Part shown: positions 44,404 to 54,142 of the stretch, one piece after another | Layout of the letters: each line of letters opens with the position of its first letter | Numbering within the stretch: the stretch's first letter is position 1 | Origin: Lacticaseibacillus baoqingensis | GTDB taxonomy: Bacteria > Bacillota > Bacilli > Lactobacillales > Lactobacillaceae | Reading direction: 5' to 3' | NCBI RefSeq assembly: GCF_003946165.1 | Contig: NZ_RHOI01000002.1 | Coordinates: 1-64,000 of the forward strand | Length of the DNA: 64,000 nt | Made by a program: the position numbers and the translations under genes | The notes under the pieces: generated by a model | What the model was told of the DNA's origin: nothing | Seen by the model: only the letters and a program-made list of their open reading frames with translations | Databases searched by the model: none

Positions 44404-46242
44404 ATGAAAGTTGCATTGATCGGTGCAGGACCACGTGGTTTGCTGCTGCTTGAGCGGCTGCTTGCGTGGTACCCGCACACTGCTTTAAAGCACCTTGAGA
44501 TCACCTTGTATGACCCCTTTGCCATCGGCGGGCGGATTTGGACCCCCGCGCAATCACCTTACCTGTTGATGAATACCGCCGCTAGCCAGATCACGTTATT
44601 TTACGACCAAACGGTAGCTTCGATCGGTCCTTATGTGACTGGACCTACCTTAGCGCAATGGGCAAGGCATGACGCCCGCGCATTTTTGGAAGCGGCTGGT
44701 GCGGCGTCGATATTGATCGCAGAAGCACAAGCCCTCACTGCCAACGATTATGCGTCACGGGCGTTATATGGCTATTACCAGCGCTGGGTCTATGCGCGGC
44801 TGCTGGCCCAAGCGCCTCCAACCGTCTCGATCACGCATCAGCAAACGACCGTGCAGGCACTGACACGCCACGCTGGCGGCTTTGAACTGGTCACCACGGC
44901 GGCTGTCGAGGTTGCCGATACCGTGGTTTTAGCATTGGGCAACACCACCAACGCCTTATCCGCTGAACAAAAACGCCTGGTGGATTTTGCCTATGAACAT
45001 CAGCTGCTTTACTGGCCGCCAGCCTTACCTGCAGAAGGCGACTTGAGTACCTTGACCGCTTCAGATACCGTGATCTTACGCGGCTTGGGGCTTAGCTTCC
45101 ATGATCTCATCGCCCGCTTGACCAATGATCGCGGCGGCCGTTTTAGCCGTGACGCACAAGGGACCCTTCACTACCATCCCAGCGGCAACGAACCTAAGAT
45201 CATTGCCGGCTCCCGGCGCGGCTTGCCGCCACATGCCAAAGGGCGCAACCAAAAAGCCCCTGGTGAGCAAGTCCAACCCGTGTTTTTGACGCCGGCGCAA
45301 CTAGATACTTGGCAAGCCCAAGGCCCGCTATCAAAAGACGCCTTCATGACGGCTTTAAAAAATGATGCGGCCTATGTTTACTATAGCTTATTATTGGCAC
45401 AACGTTATCCTAAAATTGAACTGGCTGCTTTTCAACAAGCCTTCTCGCAAGATCCTCAAAGCGCGATTAAGCCGCTGCCGCTAAAACCATCCGAATACTT
45501 CGACTGGTCGGCGCTATTCACCGCGCCGCAAGCGGCGACTTGGGCGCAAGCCGTCAATGCTTATCTCCAAGCTGACGTTGAAGCCGCTGGTTTGGGGACA
45601 AAAACTGGACCTTTGACCAGCGCCTTAGAAGTATTGCGCGATCTGCGTGATGCCATCCGGCAAATCGTCTTACGCCAACTATTGGCGCCGCAAACCGACC
45701 GCGAATGGTTCTTGCGGACTTTCAACCGTGATAATACCTTCTTATCGATTGGGCCGCCTTTACGCCGGCACGAAGAATTGCTAGCGCTGATCGCCGCGCA
45801 AGTCGTGACGATTCTGCCGCCAGAGATGCAAGTACAAGCCAAACATGGTGCGTTTATCGCCACCAGTAAAACCCCAGGCAGTCCCACCTATCACGGGACT
45901 GCCTTGATCGAAGCACGCGTGGCGGCCGTTTCTGCCCGGACTGCCCAAAATCCCTTGATCAAACAACTGCTGCGCACCGGGTTGGCCAATGTGCATACCT
46001 TGCCAAATGGCACGCTTTCTGGCGCCTTAGCGGTTGACCCTGATACCTTGCAGCTGCTTGACGCACAAGCCCAGGTACAACCGCACCTTTTTTGCTGGGG
46101 CCCGCCGATAGAAGGCATCCAGTGGCTGACCAATGCCAGCCCGCGGCCGTTAGTCAACGACACCAATTTACGCCAAGCCAACCAGATCGCCGCGTTGATC
46201 TTATTTGACCGCTTGCCCGAGCAAGTGGCGGTTAACTTTTAG
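44404..46242 (+). CDS. FAD/NAD(P)-binding protein
   Basis: A 612-residue protein with a dinucleotide motif at the N-terminus (KVALIGAGPRGLLLLERLL), a fold-typical second motif (VVLALGNTTN, near residue 180), and a GLGLSFHDLIARL segment. It fits the NAD_binding_9 type of flavin-binding proteins found in lactobacilli and some biosynthetic monooxygenases. No substrate can be given. The second ATG at 44404 is ten bases from GGG; an ATG at 44395 lies too near it. No membrane segment. Confidence 0.8.
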   Translation: MKVALIGAGPRGLLLLERLLAWYPHTALKHLEITLYDPFAIGGRIWTPAQSPYLLMNTAASQITLFYDQTVASIGPYVTGPTLAQWARHDARAFLEAAGAASILIAEAQALTANDYASRALYGYYQRWVYARLLAQAPPTVSITHQQTTVQALTRHAGGFELVTTAAVEVADTVVLALGNTTNALSAEQKRLVDFAYEHQLLYWPPALPAEGDLSTLTASDTVILRGLGLSFHDLIARLTNDRGGRFSRDAQGTLHYHPSGNEPKIIAGSRRGLPPHAKGRNQKAPGEQVQPVFLTPAQLDTWQAQGPLSKDAFMTALKNDAAYVYYSLLLAQRYPKIELAAFQQAFSQDPQSAIKPLPLKPSEYFDWSALFTAPQAATWAQAVNAYLQADVEAAGLGTKTGPLTSALEVLRDLRDAIRQIVLRQLLAPQTDREWFLRTFNRDNTFLSIGPPLRRHEELLALIAAQVVTILPPEMQVQAKHGAFIATSKTPGSPTYHGTALIEARVAAVSARTAQNPLIKQLLRTGLANVHTLPNGTLSGALAVDPDTLQLLDAQAQVQPHLFCWGPPIEGIQWLTNASPRPLVNDTNLRQANQIAALILFDRLPEQVAVNF

Positions 46243-46274
46243 GGGTGTGATCAACGGCAGCATCAGCAGGATCT

Positions 46275-46304
46275 TTGCGTTGTCCCCACGCAGCTTGCTA
46301 TGCT
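46275..46304 (+). promoter_or_regulatory. Promoter of the baeRF gene
   Basis: TTGCGT (46275-46280) and an extended -10 TGCTATGCT (TATGCT at 46299-46304) are separated by 18 bases. Confidence 0.6.
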
Positions 46305-46334
46305 TAAACTAGACCAGAAAGGGGACGACGCAAG

Positions 46335-47462
46335 ATGCAAAGCACAAAAGCCTGGGAACAACTATTGACGACTACCGCTGCTGGCCCATATGTTTCGCTT
46401 TATTTGCCCCTGAGTGAAAACCGCGACATGGCTGCACACCAATTGGAACTACGGCACTTGATCCATCATGCTCAAGCCGTCATGGCAGAAGTTTACCCTG
46501 AATGTGACTGGCTGCCGTATGCCGAACAACTGGCCCGACTGGCTGATACCCCCCAAAGAACATTAGGCCAAACCGCCACCGGCTTAGGCGTGATCTGCAC
46601 GCCTGCGACTTTAACGACTTTCGAGTTGCAAATACCGGTAACCACTACGGCGATGGTCGCTGCTCGACCACAGATCCTCCCATTGATCGCAGACGCGAAA
46701 AGCCGGCAAGAGCTTGATGTCTTGGTATTACAAAGCGACAAGATCACACTCTTGCACACGGATCACCACACCTTGACGCCGATCGACTTGCCTGCAGACG
46801 CGCCCCAAACGCTGACCGGTACCTTAGGCACGCAGGTGCGCGGCGGTGGGATCAATTCGGTCAGCCGCGGTCCTGGACAAGTCGGGTATCACGGCCACGG
46901 CGACAAGGCCAATGCCGATGCAGCTGATATGCGCCGTTTCTTTCAAGCTGTCGATGACTACATCATGACTCATTACTCACAACCACACCAACAAGCCCTT
47001 GCGCTATGGGGAGCCCCGCAAACATTGAGTGCTTTTCGCGCGATCAGCCACAATCCCTGGCTGATCGACGTCCAATTGGAGCTTAACCCAGAGCCTTTGG
47101 ACAGCGCAGCTTGCGCACGTGCGGCCGTGGCGCTGCACCAAGATTTGGCGACCATCCACCAACATCAATTACTGGCAATGATCGATCAAGCCCGCAGCGC
47201 CAAGCGCTTATCTCGCGATTTAGGCACGATCATCCATGCCAGCCAAGCGCATGCGATCGAGCATTTATTGATCGCAGATACCCAACGTATTCATGGCACC
47301 ATCGTCGCCGGCGCACTCGAAACCGCCACCGCCGAGGCCAAACACAACAATGTGTTGAACGATCTGGCGATCATCACGCTGCAACAAGGCGGGCAAGTCA
47401 CCATTTTGCCAACTGCCCAATTATCTGCACCCGTCGTGGCGATCACCCGCTATCAACTATGA
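46335..47462 (+). CDS. baeRF-type protein (bacterial eRF1-like)
   Basis: A 375-residue protein that fits the bacterial archaeo-eukaryotic release factor (baeRF) families, seen in the GYHGHGDKANADAADMRRFFQ core near residue 185, a region with a glycine-rich run before it (TQVRGGGINS), and a C-terminal eRF1-like domain. Such proteins are proposed to act on ribosomes or tRNA, but their function in bacteria is not settled. AAAGGGGA lies before the ATG. The gene has its own promoter and terminator. Confidence 0.72.
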   Translation: MQSTKAWEQLLTTTAAGPYVSLYLPLSENRDMAAHQLELRHLIHHAQAVMAEVYPECDWLPYAEQLARLADTPQRTLGQTATGLGVICTPATLTTFELQIPVTTTAMVAARPQILPLIADAKSRQELDVLVLQSDKITLLHTDHHTLTPIDLPADAPQTLTGTLGTQVRGGGINSVSRGPGQVGYHGHGDKANADAADMRRFFQAVDDYIMTHYSQPHQQALALWGAPQTLSAFRAISHNPWLIDVQLELNPEPLDSAACARAAVALHQDLATIHQHQLLAMIDQARSAKRLSRDLGTIIHASQAHAIEHLLIADTQRIHGTIVAGALETATAEAKHNNVLNDLAIITLQQGGQVTILPTAQLSAPVVAITRYQL

Positions 47463-47485
47463 CCGCTTGCTAATTTAGCCAAATC

Positions 47486-47524
47486 AAAAGGGACAAACCG
47501 CCAAATACTGGTTTGTCCCTTTTT
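47486..47524. terminator. Shared terminator, baeRF / phosphoketolase
   Basis: AAAAGGGACAAACC and its complement form a perfect stem with A and T runs on both sides, between convergent genes. Confidence 0.9.
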
Positions 47525-47550
47525 GAATGTCTGCTTTTACTGAGGCGTGA

Positions 47551-49920
47551 TCACTTGATCGCTTGCCAAGTCCAAGCTTGCACTTCTGGAATATCTTCGC
47601 CGGTTTGGCGAATATAATCGTGGTGGAATTGCAGCGTATCATCCATTTTTTGGATGAAGGCCGCCGCTTTTTGTTCATAACCTGGCACATGGGCGATAAT
47701 ATCTTTAGCCAGATGGAAGCGGTCAAGTTCATTGACCACCCGCATATCAAACGGTGTGGTAATGGCCCCTTCTTCACGATACCCGTGCACGCGTAAATTA
47801 TGGTTATGCCGATCAAAGAAGATGTCCCGAATCAAATCTTCAAAACCGTGGAAGCCAAAGAAGATCGGCTTATCCGTGGTAAAGTAGCGATCAAATTCTT
47901 CGTCAGACAAGCCCCGCGGATCGCGGTCTGGACTCTTCAACTTCAAGAGATCGACCACGTTGATAAAGCGAATCTTCAGCTCTGGGAAGTTGTCATGCAG
48001 CAAATTGATGGCCGCTAAGCTTTCCATGTTCGGTTCCGTCCCAGCTGCTGCGATCACGACATCGGGTGCGACACCATCGTCGTTAGAAGCCCAATCGATA
48101 CGCTTTAAGCCATTTTCAGCCAACACTTCGGCTTCTTCAATGGAATAAAATTGTGGCCGCGGCTGCTTAGAGGTGATCAGCAAGTTGATGGTGTTTTGAC
48201 TGCTGAAGACTTTCGGCGAGATCGCTAACAACGAGTTGGCATCTGCTGGCAGATACTCGCGAATGAACTCACCTTTCTTTTCAGCCAAGTGCGTTAAAAT
48301 ACCAGGATCTTGGTGCGTGTAGCCGTTGTGGTCTTGTTGGAATGATGTTGACGTCGACACCACGTTCAAAGAAGGATATGGTTTGTGCCACTGCTCCTTA
48401 GCCGCTTCACGCATCCACTTGAAGTGCTGCGTCAGCATCGAATCAACGACCCGCAAGAAGGCTTCATATGACGTGAACAGGCTGTGCCGACCAGTCAAAG
48501 TGTAGCCTTCAGAGAAGCCTTCAGCCTGATGTTCTGACAGCTGTGAGTCAATGATCCGCCCAGCTGGCGCCATTTTTTCATCGCAACCATGCTGGTTGAT
48601 CGGCTCCAACCACTGCCGGTCAGTCGCTTCAAACAAACCATACAAGCGATTGGACATGGTTTCATCGGGACCGAATACCCGGAAGTTTTGCGGGTTGAGC
48701 TTGATCAGATCCCGCAGGTAATCAGACCAGATGATCATGTCTTGCTTGACGTTTTGGCCGCGTTTGGAGTTGTCTAAGGCATAATCTTTGAAATCAGGGA
48801 GCACTAATGGCTTTGCATGATAGCCGACATTGGTGATCGGGTTAGCCGCCATCCGCTTATCGCCTTTAGGCGTCAACGCTTGCAGTTCTGGGATCAGCGT
48901 GCCGTTTTCATCAAACAGCTCTTCTGGATGATAAGACTTCAGCCAATCTTCCAAAGATTCCTTGTGGGTCATGTCGTCGCGCTTGACTGGGATCGGGATC
49001 TGGTGCGCACGGAAGGAGCCTTCGATCGGCTCGCCATTCCATGTCTTAGGACCAGTCCAGCCTTTCGGCGTGCGTACGATCAACACTGGCCAGTGTGGCA
49101 TAGTGGCATCGCCGGTTTCACGGGCATGCTTTTGGATCGCTTGGATCTTTTCGATCGCAGTATCCATCGTCTTGGCCATGATCGGATTCAGCTTATTCGG
49201 ATCATCACCTTCAACGAAGTATGGGTCCCATCCCATCCCTTCGAAGTACTTGCGTAAGTCATCATCCGATTTACGCGACAAGATCGTTGGGTTGGAGATC
49301 TTGAAGCCGTTCATATGCACGATCGGCAATACCGCCCCATCGTTGATCGGGTTGATGAAGGTATTTGAGAACCACGAAGCTGCCAATGGTCCGGTTTCAG
49401 TTTCACCATCCCCAGTGACCGCAGCGGCGATCACGTCAGGATTATCTAAAACTGCCCCAGTGGCATGACTCAGCGTGTACCCCAACTCGCCGCCTTCATG
49501 AATAGACCCTGGGATCTGCGCATTGGCGTGACTGGCTGCCCCGCCTGGGAAGGAGAAGCGCTTGAATAGGATCTGCATCCCTTTTTCATCTTGAGAAATG
49601 TTCGGATATTTCTCAGAATACGTGCCATCAAGGTAGGCATTCGACAGCATAACTTGGCCGCCATGACCTGGACCTTCCAAATAAAACATGTTCAAGTCAT
49701 ATTTATTGATGACCCGGTTCAAATGCGTATAAATGAAGTTTTGTCCTGAGATCGTGCCCCAGTGCCCGATCGGATAGTATTTCACATCATCCGATTCCAA
49801 AGGCCGGCGCAGCAATGGGTTCGCCACCAGATATAGTTGTCCAACAGAAATATAATTTGCCGCGCGCCAATACGCGGTCATCTTGTCAAAGTATGCTTGA
49901 GATGAATAATCTGTAGCCAT
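47551..49920 (-). CDS. xpk: Xylulose-5-phosphate/fructose-6-phosphate phosphoketolase
   Basis: A thiamine diphosphate enzyme of 789 residues that splits xylulose 5-phosphate (or fructose 6-phosphate) with phosphate to give acetyl phosphate. Signatures include EGPGHGGQ near residue 70, GDGETETGP, and the C-terminal GFHGFEDL region. ATG at 49920 with AAGGTAGG gives the family start; the upstream M has no site. Acetyl phosphate is passed to acetate kinase, encoded nearby on the same strand. A TATACT -10 lies at 49954-49959. Confidence 0.95.
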   Translation of the reverse strand: MATDYSSQAYFDKMTAYWRAANYISVGQLYLVANPLLRRPLESDDVKYYPIGHWGTISGQNFIYTHLNRVINKYDLNMFYLEGPGHGGQVMLSNAYLDGTYSEKYPNISQDEKGMQILFKRFSFPGGAASHANAQIPGSIHEGGELGYTLSHATGAVLDNPDVIAAAVTGDGETETGPLAASWFSNTFINPINDGAVLPIVHMNGFKISNPTILSRKSDDDLRKYFEGMGWDPYFVEGDDPNKLNPIMAKTMDTAIEKIQAIQKHARETGDATMPHWPVLIVRTPKGWTGPKTWNGEPIEGSFRAHQIPIPVKRDDMTHKESLEDWLKSYHPEELFDENGTLIPELQALTPKGDKRMAANPITNVGYHAKPLVLPDFKDYALDNSKRGQNVKQDMIIWSDYLRDLIKLNPQNFRVFGPDETMSNRLYGLFEATDRQWLEPINQHGCDEKMAPAGRIIDSQLSEHQAEGFSEGYTLTGRHSLFTSYEAFLRVVDSMLTQHFKWMREAAKEQWHKPYPSLNVVSTSTSFQQDHNGYTHQDPGILTHLAEKKGEFIREYLPADANSLLAISPKVFSSQNTINLLITSKQPRPQFYSIEEAEVLAENGLKRIDWASNDDGVAPDVVIAAAGTEPNMESLAAINLLHDNFPELKIRFINVVDLLKLKSPDRDPRGLSDEEFDRYFTTDKPIFFGFHGFEDLIRDIFFDRHNHNLRVHGYREEGAITTPFDMRVVNELDRFHLAKDIIAHVPGYEQKAAAFIQKMDDTLQFHHDYIRQTGEDIPEVQAWTWQAIK

Positions 49921-50065
49921 GACAATACCTACCTTTTTTAATTTGATGACTTTAGTATAACACGTTTTTGCCAAAAAACACTTATTAACGCTTAAAACTC
50001 CTTAAAATATTGCAACCGTCTACCTACTTTAATTATACTAACGAAGGCCTGAAGCACCTAAAATT

Positions 50066-50077
50066 TTGACGCGTCAA
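50066..50077. repeat. Perfect palindrome TTGACGCGTCAA
   Basis: A 12-base perfect palindrome about 90 bases before the small membrane gene and 145 bases before xpk. A further GTCAA follows nine bases on. It could be an operator; no partner is known. Confidence 0.4.
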
Positions 50078-50166
50078 TGATCGTCAAATTGTGTTACAAT
50101 ATTCACAAGAGGACTGCCCTCGTTTATCTCGTAAGGATCAGGTCAATCTCTGAGGAGTTGAGAAAA

Positions 50167-50331
50167 ATGCGTTTTTCTTTATTTGACTGGTTGCTTCTTG
50201 GGTTTGCATTAATCGGCTGCATTGCTTTGGCAGTTATTCAAGCTTACTTGCCTGCAGTCGTATTAGCGGCGCTGATGGTCGTCGCGCTTTTGATCCATCG
50301 CTCTAGCGGCCGTCCCAGCCAGCTGCTTTAG
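50167..50331 (+). CDS. Small membrane protein, 54 residues
   Basis: A 54-residue protein with two hydrophobic segments (WLLLGFALIGCIALAVIQAY and a shorter second one) and a short hydrophilic end. GAGGAG precedes the ATG at 50167; the frame runs further upstream without a ribosome site. A terminator follows. No family is recognised; many lactobacilli carry such short membrane proteins of unknown role. Confidence 0.55.
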   Translation: MRFSLFDWLLLGFALIGCIALAVIQAYLPAVVLAALMVVALLIHRSSGRPSQLL

Positions 50332-50350
50332 CTGCAACGATCATGACATC

Positions 50351-50384
50351 AAAAAGGAGCGCGACGAAAGTCGCGCTCCTTTTT
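50351..50384. terminator. Shared terminator with GAAA loop
   Basis: AAAAAGGAGCGCGAC-GAAA-GTCGCGCTCCTTTTT is a perfect stem with a GAAA tetraloop, serving the small membrane gene and ackA. Confidence 0.92.
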
Positions 50385-50429
50385 GATGTCTGTTGATTTG
50401 GCTAACGACCACCCGGCTTGCGCATGTCG

Positions 50430-51623
50430 TTATTGTGGTAAACGTTCGAAAACGTCACGCACGATCATCAACTCTTCGTTAGTTGGAATCAACAAGGTCT
50501 TGATCTTGGCGTCTGCAGCACTTAAGTCTTTTTCGACACCGTGTGACGCCACATTGACATCATGATCAAGCTTAGCGCCTAAAAAGCCCAAGCGGTCGAT
50601 GATCATGCCGCGCATTTCGTCAGAGTTTTCACCGACACCGCCAGTGAATGCTAATACATCGATCCCATCCATGACAGAAGCATAACCGGCAACATACTTA
50701 GCCGCCCGGTTAGCATAAATATCTAGGGCCAACTTAGCCTGAGGGTTTTCAAATTCAACTTCCTTCAAGTCCCGCTGATCTTGCGATAACTCAGAGATCC
50801 CTAAGACCCCAGAATCGTGATTCAAGATATGGAGCATTTCATCAGTGTCCACATCCAGCTTCTTCATTAAGTAAGCGACTAGCGAAAAGTCAATATCACC
50901 GCTGCGCGTGCTCATCGTGATCCCTGCCAACGGGGTAAAGCCCATAGACGTGTCTACTGACTTGCCATCTTGAACCGCAGTGATGCTGGAACCAGACCCT
51001 AAATGCAAGACCACTGTCTTGAGGTGCTTAGGGTCGCGGCCGAGAAATTCAGCAGCGCGCTTAGACACATACCGTACCGACGTCCCATGGGCCCCGTACT
51101 TACGCGCCCCATATTCTTTATAGTATTTGTAAGGGATACTGTAGAGGTAATTCTCCGGCGACATCGTTTGGTGAAACGCCGTATCAAAAACCGCCACTTC
51201 TGTCGCCCAAGGCATTGCTTTGGTAAACACATCAATATATTGCGCTTCAACTGGATTATGCAAAGGAGCATAATCTCTAAGGTTTTCAATTTGCAATAAC
51301 ACTTCTGGGGTGACCACTGTAGATTGTGTAAACTCTTCACCACCGGCAACGACCCGGTGGCCAACACCGGCGATTTCATGAAGTTCCTTGACTAAGCCAA
51401 GATTCTTTAAGTTGTCCATCACGCTGGTGACGGCTTCGCCAAAATTGGCCACCGGATGATCATCTTTATAGACTTGATGATCACCATACTTCACCTTGAT
51501 GTTTGCTTTTGGTTGGCCGAGGCGATCGACTAACCCTTCTGCCAATTCCTTTTCAGCTGGCATCTCAAATAACTTCCACTTCAACGTAGAACTACCGGCA
51601 TTGACTGCTAAAATTTTGACCAT
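50430..51623 (-). CDS. ackA: Acetate kinase
   Basis: Transfers phosphate from acetyl phosphate to ADP, giving acetate and ATP. The 397-residue protein shows VNAGSSTLKWKLFE at the N-terminus, the VFDTAFH signature near residue 175, GAHGTSVRYVS, and the C-terminal AFTGGVGENS. ATG at 51623 is eight bases from GGAG. It lies 40 bases after rarA on the same strand, without a clear own promoter, and uses the product of the nearby phosphoketolase. Confidence 0.95.
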   Translation of the reverse strand: MVKILAVNAGSSTLKWKLFEMPAEKELAEGLVDRLGQPKANIKVKYGDHQVYKDDHPVANFGEAVTSVMDNLKNLGLVKELHEIAGVGHRVVAGGEEFTQSTVVTPEVLLQIENLRDYAPLHNPVEAQYIDVFTKAMPWATEVAVFDTAFHQTMSPENYLYSIPYKYYKEYGARKYGAHGTSVRYVSKRAAEFLGRDPKHLKTVVLHLGSGSSITAVQDGKSVDTSMGFTPLAGITMSTRSGDIDFSLVAYLMKKLDVDTDEMLHILNHDSGVLGISELSQDQRDLKEVEFENPQAKLALDIYANRAAKYVAGYASVMDGIDVLAFTGGVGENSDEMRGMIIDRLGFLGAKLDHDVNVASHGVEKDLSAADAKIKTLLIPTNEELMIVRDVFERLPQ

Positions 51624-51663
51624 TTCTCTCACTCCTCAACACGCGTTCACTCTTCGACGCGGT

Positions 51664-52992
51664 TTACTTTTTTGGATCATGTTGCTGATGCCACGACGCG
51701 ATTTGCTCGAGTCGGGCCTTGACTTTGGCTTCAGAGCCAGAGTCGGTGGGGTGGTAATAAGTGTGACCGCGTAAGTTGTCCGGCATTGTTTGCATCGTCG
51801 TTAACTTGTCGGCACTGTCATGGGCATATTGATACGCTTTGCCATAACCTAAGTCTTTCATCAAATGCGTGACCCCATTGCGAATCGCTAGTGGGACGGG
51901 ATCGGCACGGGTCGTTTCGGCATCTTTTTTGGCTGCTTCATAGGCGGTATACACCGCGTTGGACTTAGGCGCCAAGCTGAGATACACCACGGCATGGGCC
52001 AAATGCACGGCACATTCAGGCATCCCAATGAATTGGCATGCTTGAAAAACACTAGTGGTGATCTCAAGCGCGCGACTATCTGCCATCCCGATATCTTCTG
52101 AGGCAAAGCGGACCAGCCGCCGAGCAATGTACAACGGATCTTCACCGCCGGCAAGCATTCTTGCCAGCCAATAAAGTGCCGCATCGACATCGGAATTGCG
52201 CATCGACTTATGTAATGCTGAAATCAGGTTATAATGCTCTTCACCATTTTTGTCGTACAGGAGTTGTTTTTTTGACAACAATTGCAACACCGCGTCGGCA
52301 GGCACTTGCAAAACATCACTCGCGTCGTCGACTGGCGTATTGATCACCGCCATCTCCAAGGTGTTCAAGGCGATCCGCGCATCCCCATTAGCAAAATCGG
52401 CGATCTGCGTTAACAGCGTATCTGCCACTGCTACTTTTTGGGACCCGTAGCCGCGCGGATCATGCAAGGCGCGCTTCAATAATTGGACTAACTGTGCCGT
52501 TGTCAGCGGCTTGAGCACAAACACCCGCAAGCGTGACAATAACGCGGCATTTACCTCGAATGACGGATTCTCCGTCGTGGCACCGATCAAGGTAATACTG
52601 CCGCGTTCGACATAAGGTAAGAATGCATCCTGTTGCGCCTTGTTGAACCGGTGGATCTCGTCAACAAAGACGATCGTTTTCACCGCTTGCTCGCGGTTCA
52701 CTTCTGCCGCTTGCATGACTGCTTTGATTTCCTTGATACCGCTAGTAACTGCGGAAAATGTCACAAATTCTGCTTTCGTCCGTTTAGCAATGATCCGCGC
52801 CAGCGTCGTCTTGCCGACCCCAGGCGGCCCCCAAAAAATCATGGAAGTCACCGCGTCGTGCTCGATGAGCTGCCGTAGTGCGCGGCCTTTGCCTAACAGA
52901 TGTGTTTGCCCAGCAACTTCGTCTAACGTTTGCGGACGCATCCGGCTCGCAAGCGGCTGAAAAGCTTGCCCTGGATCAAACAGCGTTCCCAC
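51664..52992 (-). CDS. rarA: Replication-associated recombination ATPase RarA
   Basis: A clamp-loader-like AAA+ ATPase of 442 residues acting at stalled replication forks. It has Walker A GPPGVGKTTLARI, Walker B VFVDEIHRFN, sensor 1 LIGATTENPSFE, and the C-terminal tetramerisation domain. The start is GTG at 52992 with GAGGTGG upstream. The neighbour ackA is not functionally linked. Confidence 0.94.
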   Translation of the reverse strand: MGTLFDPGQAFQPLASRMRPQTLDEVAGQTHLLGKGRALRQLIEHDAVTSMIFWGPPGVGKTTLARIIAKRTKAEFVTFSAVTSGIKEIKAVMQAAEVNREQAVKTIVFVDEIHRFNKAQQDAFLPYVERGSITLIGATTENPSFEVNAALLSRLRVFVLKPLTTAQLVQLLKRALHDPRGYGSQKVAVADTLLTQIADFANGDARIALNTLEMAVINTPVDDASDVLQVPADAVLQLLSKKQLLYDKNGEEHYNLISALHKSMRNSDVDAALYWLARMLAGGEDPLYIARRLVRFASEDIGMADSRALEITTSVFQACQFIGMPECAVHLAHAVVYLSLAPKSNAVYTAYEAAKKDAETTRADPVPLAIRNGVTHLMKDLGYGKAYQYAHDSADKLTTMQTMPDNLRGHTYYHPTDSGSEAKVKARLEQIASWHQQHDPKK

Positions 52993-53124
52993 TAATTGCC
53001 ACCTCTATTCAAACTCAATTTGAATATATGTCTACTATAACATGAAACCGTTATCTTGGAAGCAACATGGTATACTTATCCGTGACGAAAAGCACAAAGA
53101 TTTCACCTGAAAGGTGGTAATAAG

Positions 53125-53430
53125 ATGTCCGACCGCACATTAGCTGATTTTCCTCAAGGCGCCTTCACCGCCTTCTCGATCGCTCAAATGACCTATTTTC
53201 TCCCAGTCCATCCCGGATTAGACGATCATTCACTGACATCTTTTTTCCGTGAAGATACGCCTAATATTCGCCGCACCAAAAATGGCCTGTCATTGCGCTT
53301 GCCCAACGCGCCTGCCGTCCAAGCCCATAACGGCCAGATCATTGCCAGGTTCACGAATGGCAAGTACAAGGTGATCGACACAGACTATTATCATAAGAAT
53401 TTTAACGACCCATTACTCGAACTGGATTAA
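53125..53430 (+). CDS. Hypothetical protein, 101 residues
   Basis: A 101-residue soluble protein without a motif I recognise (PQGAFTAFSIAQMTYFLP at the N-terminus; a central FREDTPNIRRTKNG). AAAGGTGG is well placed before the ATG. The acetyltransferase gene follows 11 bases later, so they form an operon; the pair may act together, but how is not known. Confidence 0.65.
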   Translation: MSDRTLADFPQGAFTAFSIAQMTYFLPVHPGLDDHSLTSFFREDTPNIRRTKNGLSLRLPNAPAVQAHNGQIIARFTNGKYKVIDTDYYHKNFNDPLLELD

Positions 53431-53441
53431 CGGAGGTTATC

Positions 53442-54014
53442 GTGGCGCTTTTTGAAAAATATCACCCGCTGCTGTCAGCACACTATACTTTAGACTGGTT
53501 GACGGCCGCTAAATTAAAAGCGGTCTTTGCCTTGCGCCAAGACCCGACGCAAGCCGCCTTGTCTAGGCGCAAACGCGATGACACGATCACCGCCACTGCG
53601 CAATACGTCAACCACGCGATGCACTTAGTCATGAGCAATCAAGCCTTGATTTATGGGATCATTGCGCGTCATTCCCAGCAGTTTGTTGGCAGTGTCGAGC
53701 TGCGGCAATTCGACTCCGCATTCACTCAAGCGCAACTGCGCCTTGAAGTGGCGCCGCAACAAGACCCGATCCCGTTATACGCTGAGATCATCCCGCGCAT
53801 CGTCGGCTTTGCTTTTTTTGAGCTGGGCTTAGAAACGATCACCATGCCGGTACCAACAACCGCAACGGTCTTGTTAAGCTGGCTGCGGACCAATCACTTT
53901 CAAGCAGCGCCTGAGCTTAATCCTCGCACGCAAAGCGCTGAGCAACAGGGGCCGCTTTTACAAATGACTTTAGCTAAAGCCGCGGTTAGCGATGACCCGC
54001 ACTATCGGTTCTAA
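53442..54014 (+). CDS. GNAT family acetyltransferase
   Basis: A 190-residue protein that probably transfers acetyl groups to an amine. The N-terminal TLDWLTAAKLKAVFALRQD and the strand QFVGSVELRQFDSAFTQAQLRLEVAP fit the GNAT fold. The acetyl-CoA loop (Q/RxxGxG/A) is degenerate, so the call rests on overall pattern. The start is GTG with CGGAGG seven bases upstream. Second gene after the 101-residue gene. Confidence 0.65.
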   Translation: MALFEKYHPLLSAHYTLDWLTAAKLKAVFALRQDPTQAALSRRKRDDTITATAQYVNHAMHLVMSNQALIYGIIARHSQQFVGSVELRQFDSAFTQAQLRLEVAPQQDPIPLYAEIIPRIVGFAFFELGLETITMPVPTTATVLLSWLRTNHFQAAPELNPRTQSAEQQGPLLQMTLAKAAVSDDPHYRF

Positions 54015-54019
54015 CAATC

Positions 54020-54072
54020 AAAAAGCGTTCAAGACCACGATCAAACAATCGTGCGCCTTGAGCGCTTTTTAT
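54020..54072. terminator. Shared terminator
   Basis: AAAAAGCG outer arms and an inner CACGAT/ATCGTG stem form a hairpin, with T on both strands. It lies between the acetyltransferase and NCS2 permease genes. Confidence 0.8.
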
Positions 54073-54142
54073 TTTGGTGATTTAGGTGATGCCATGCCAT
54101 TTTGACGATCCATCCGCCAATGGCTGCGATACCAAATCAGCC

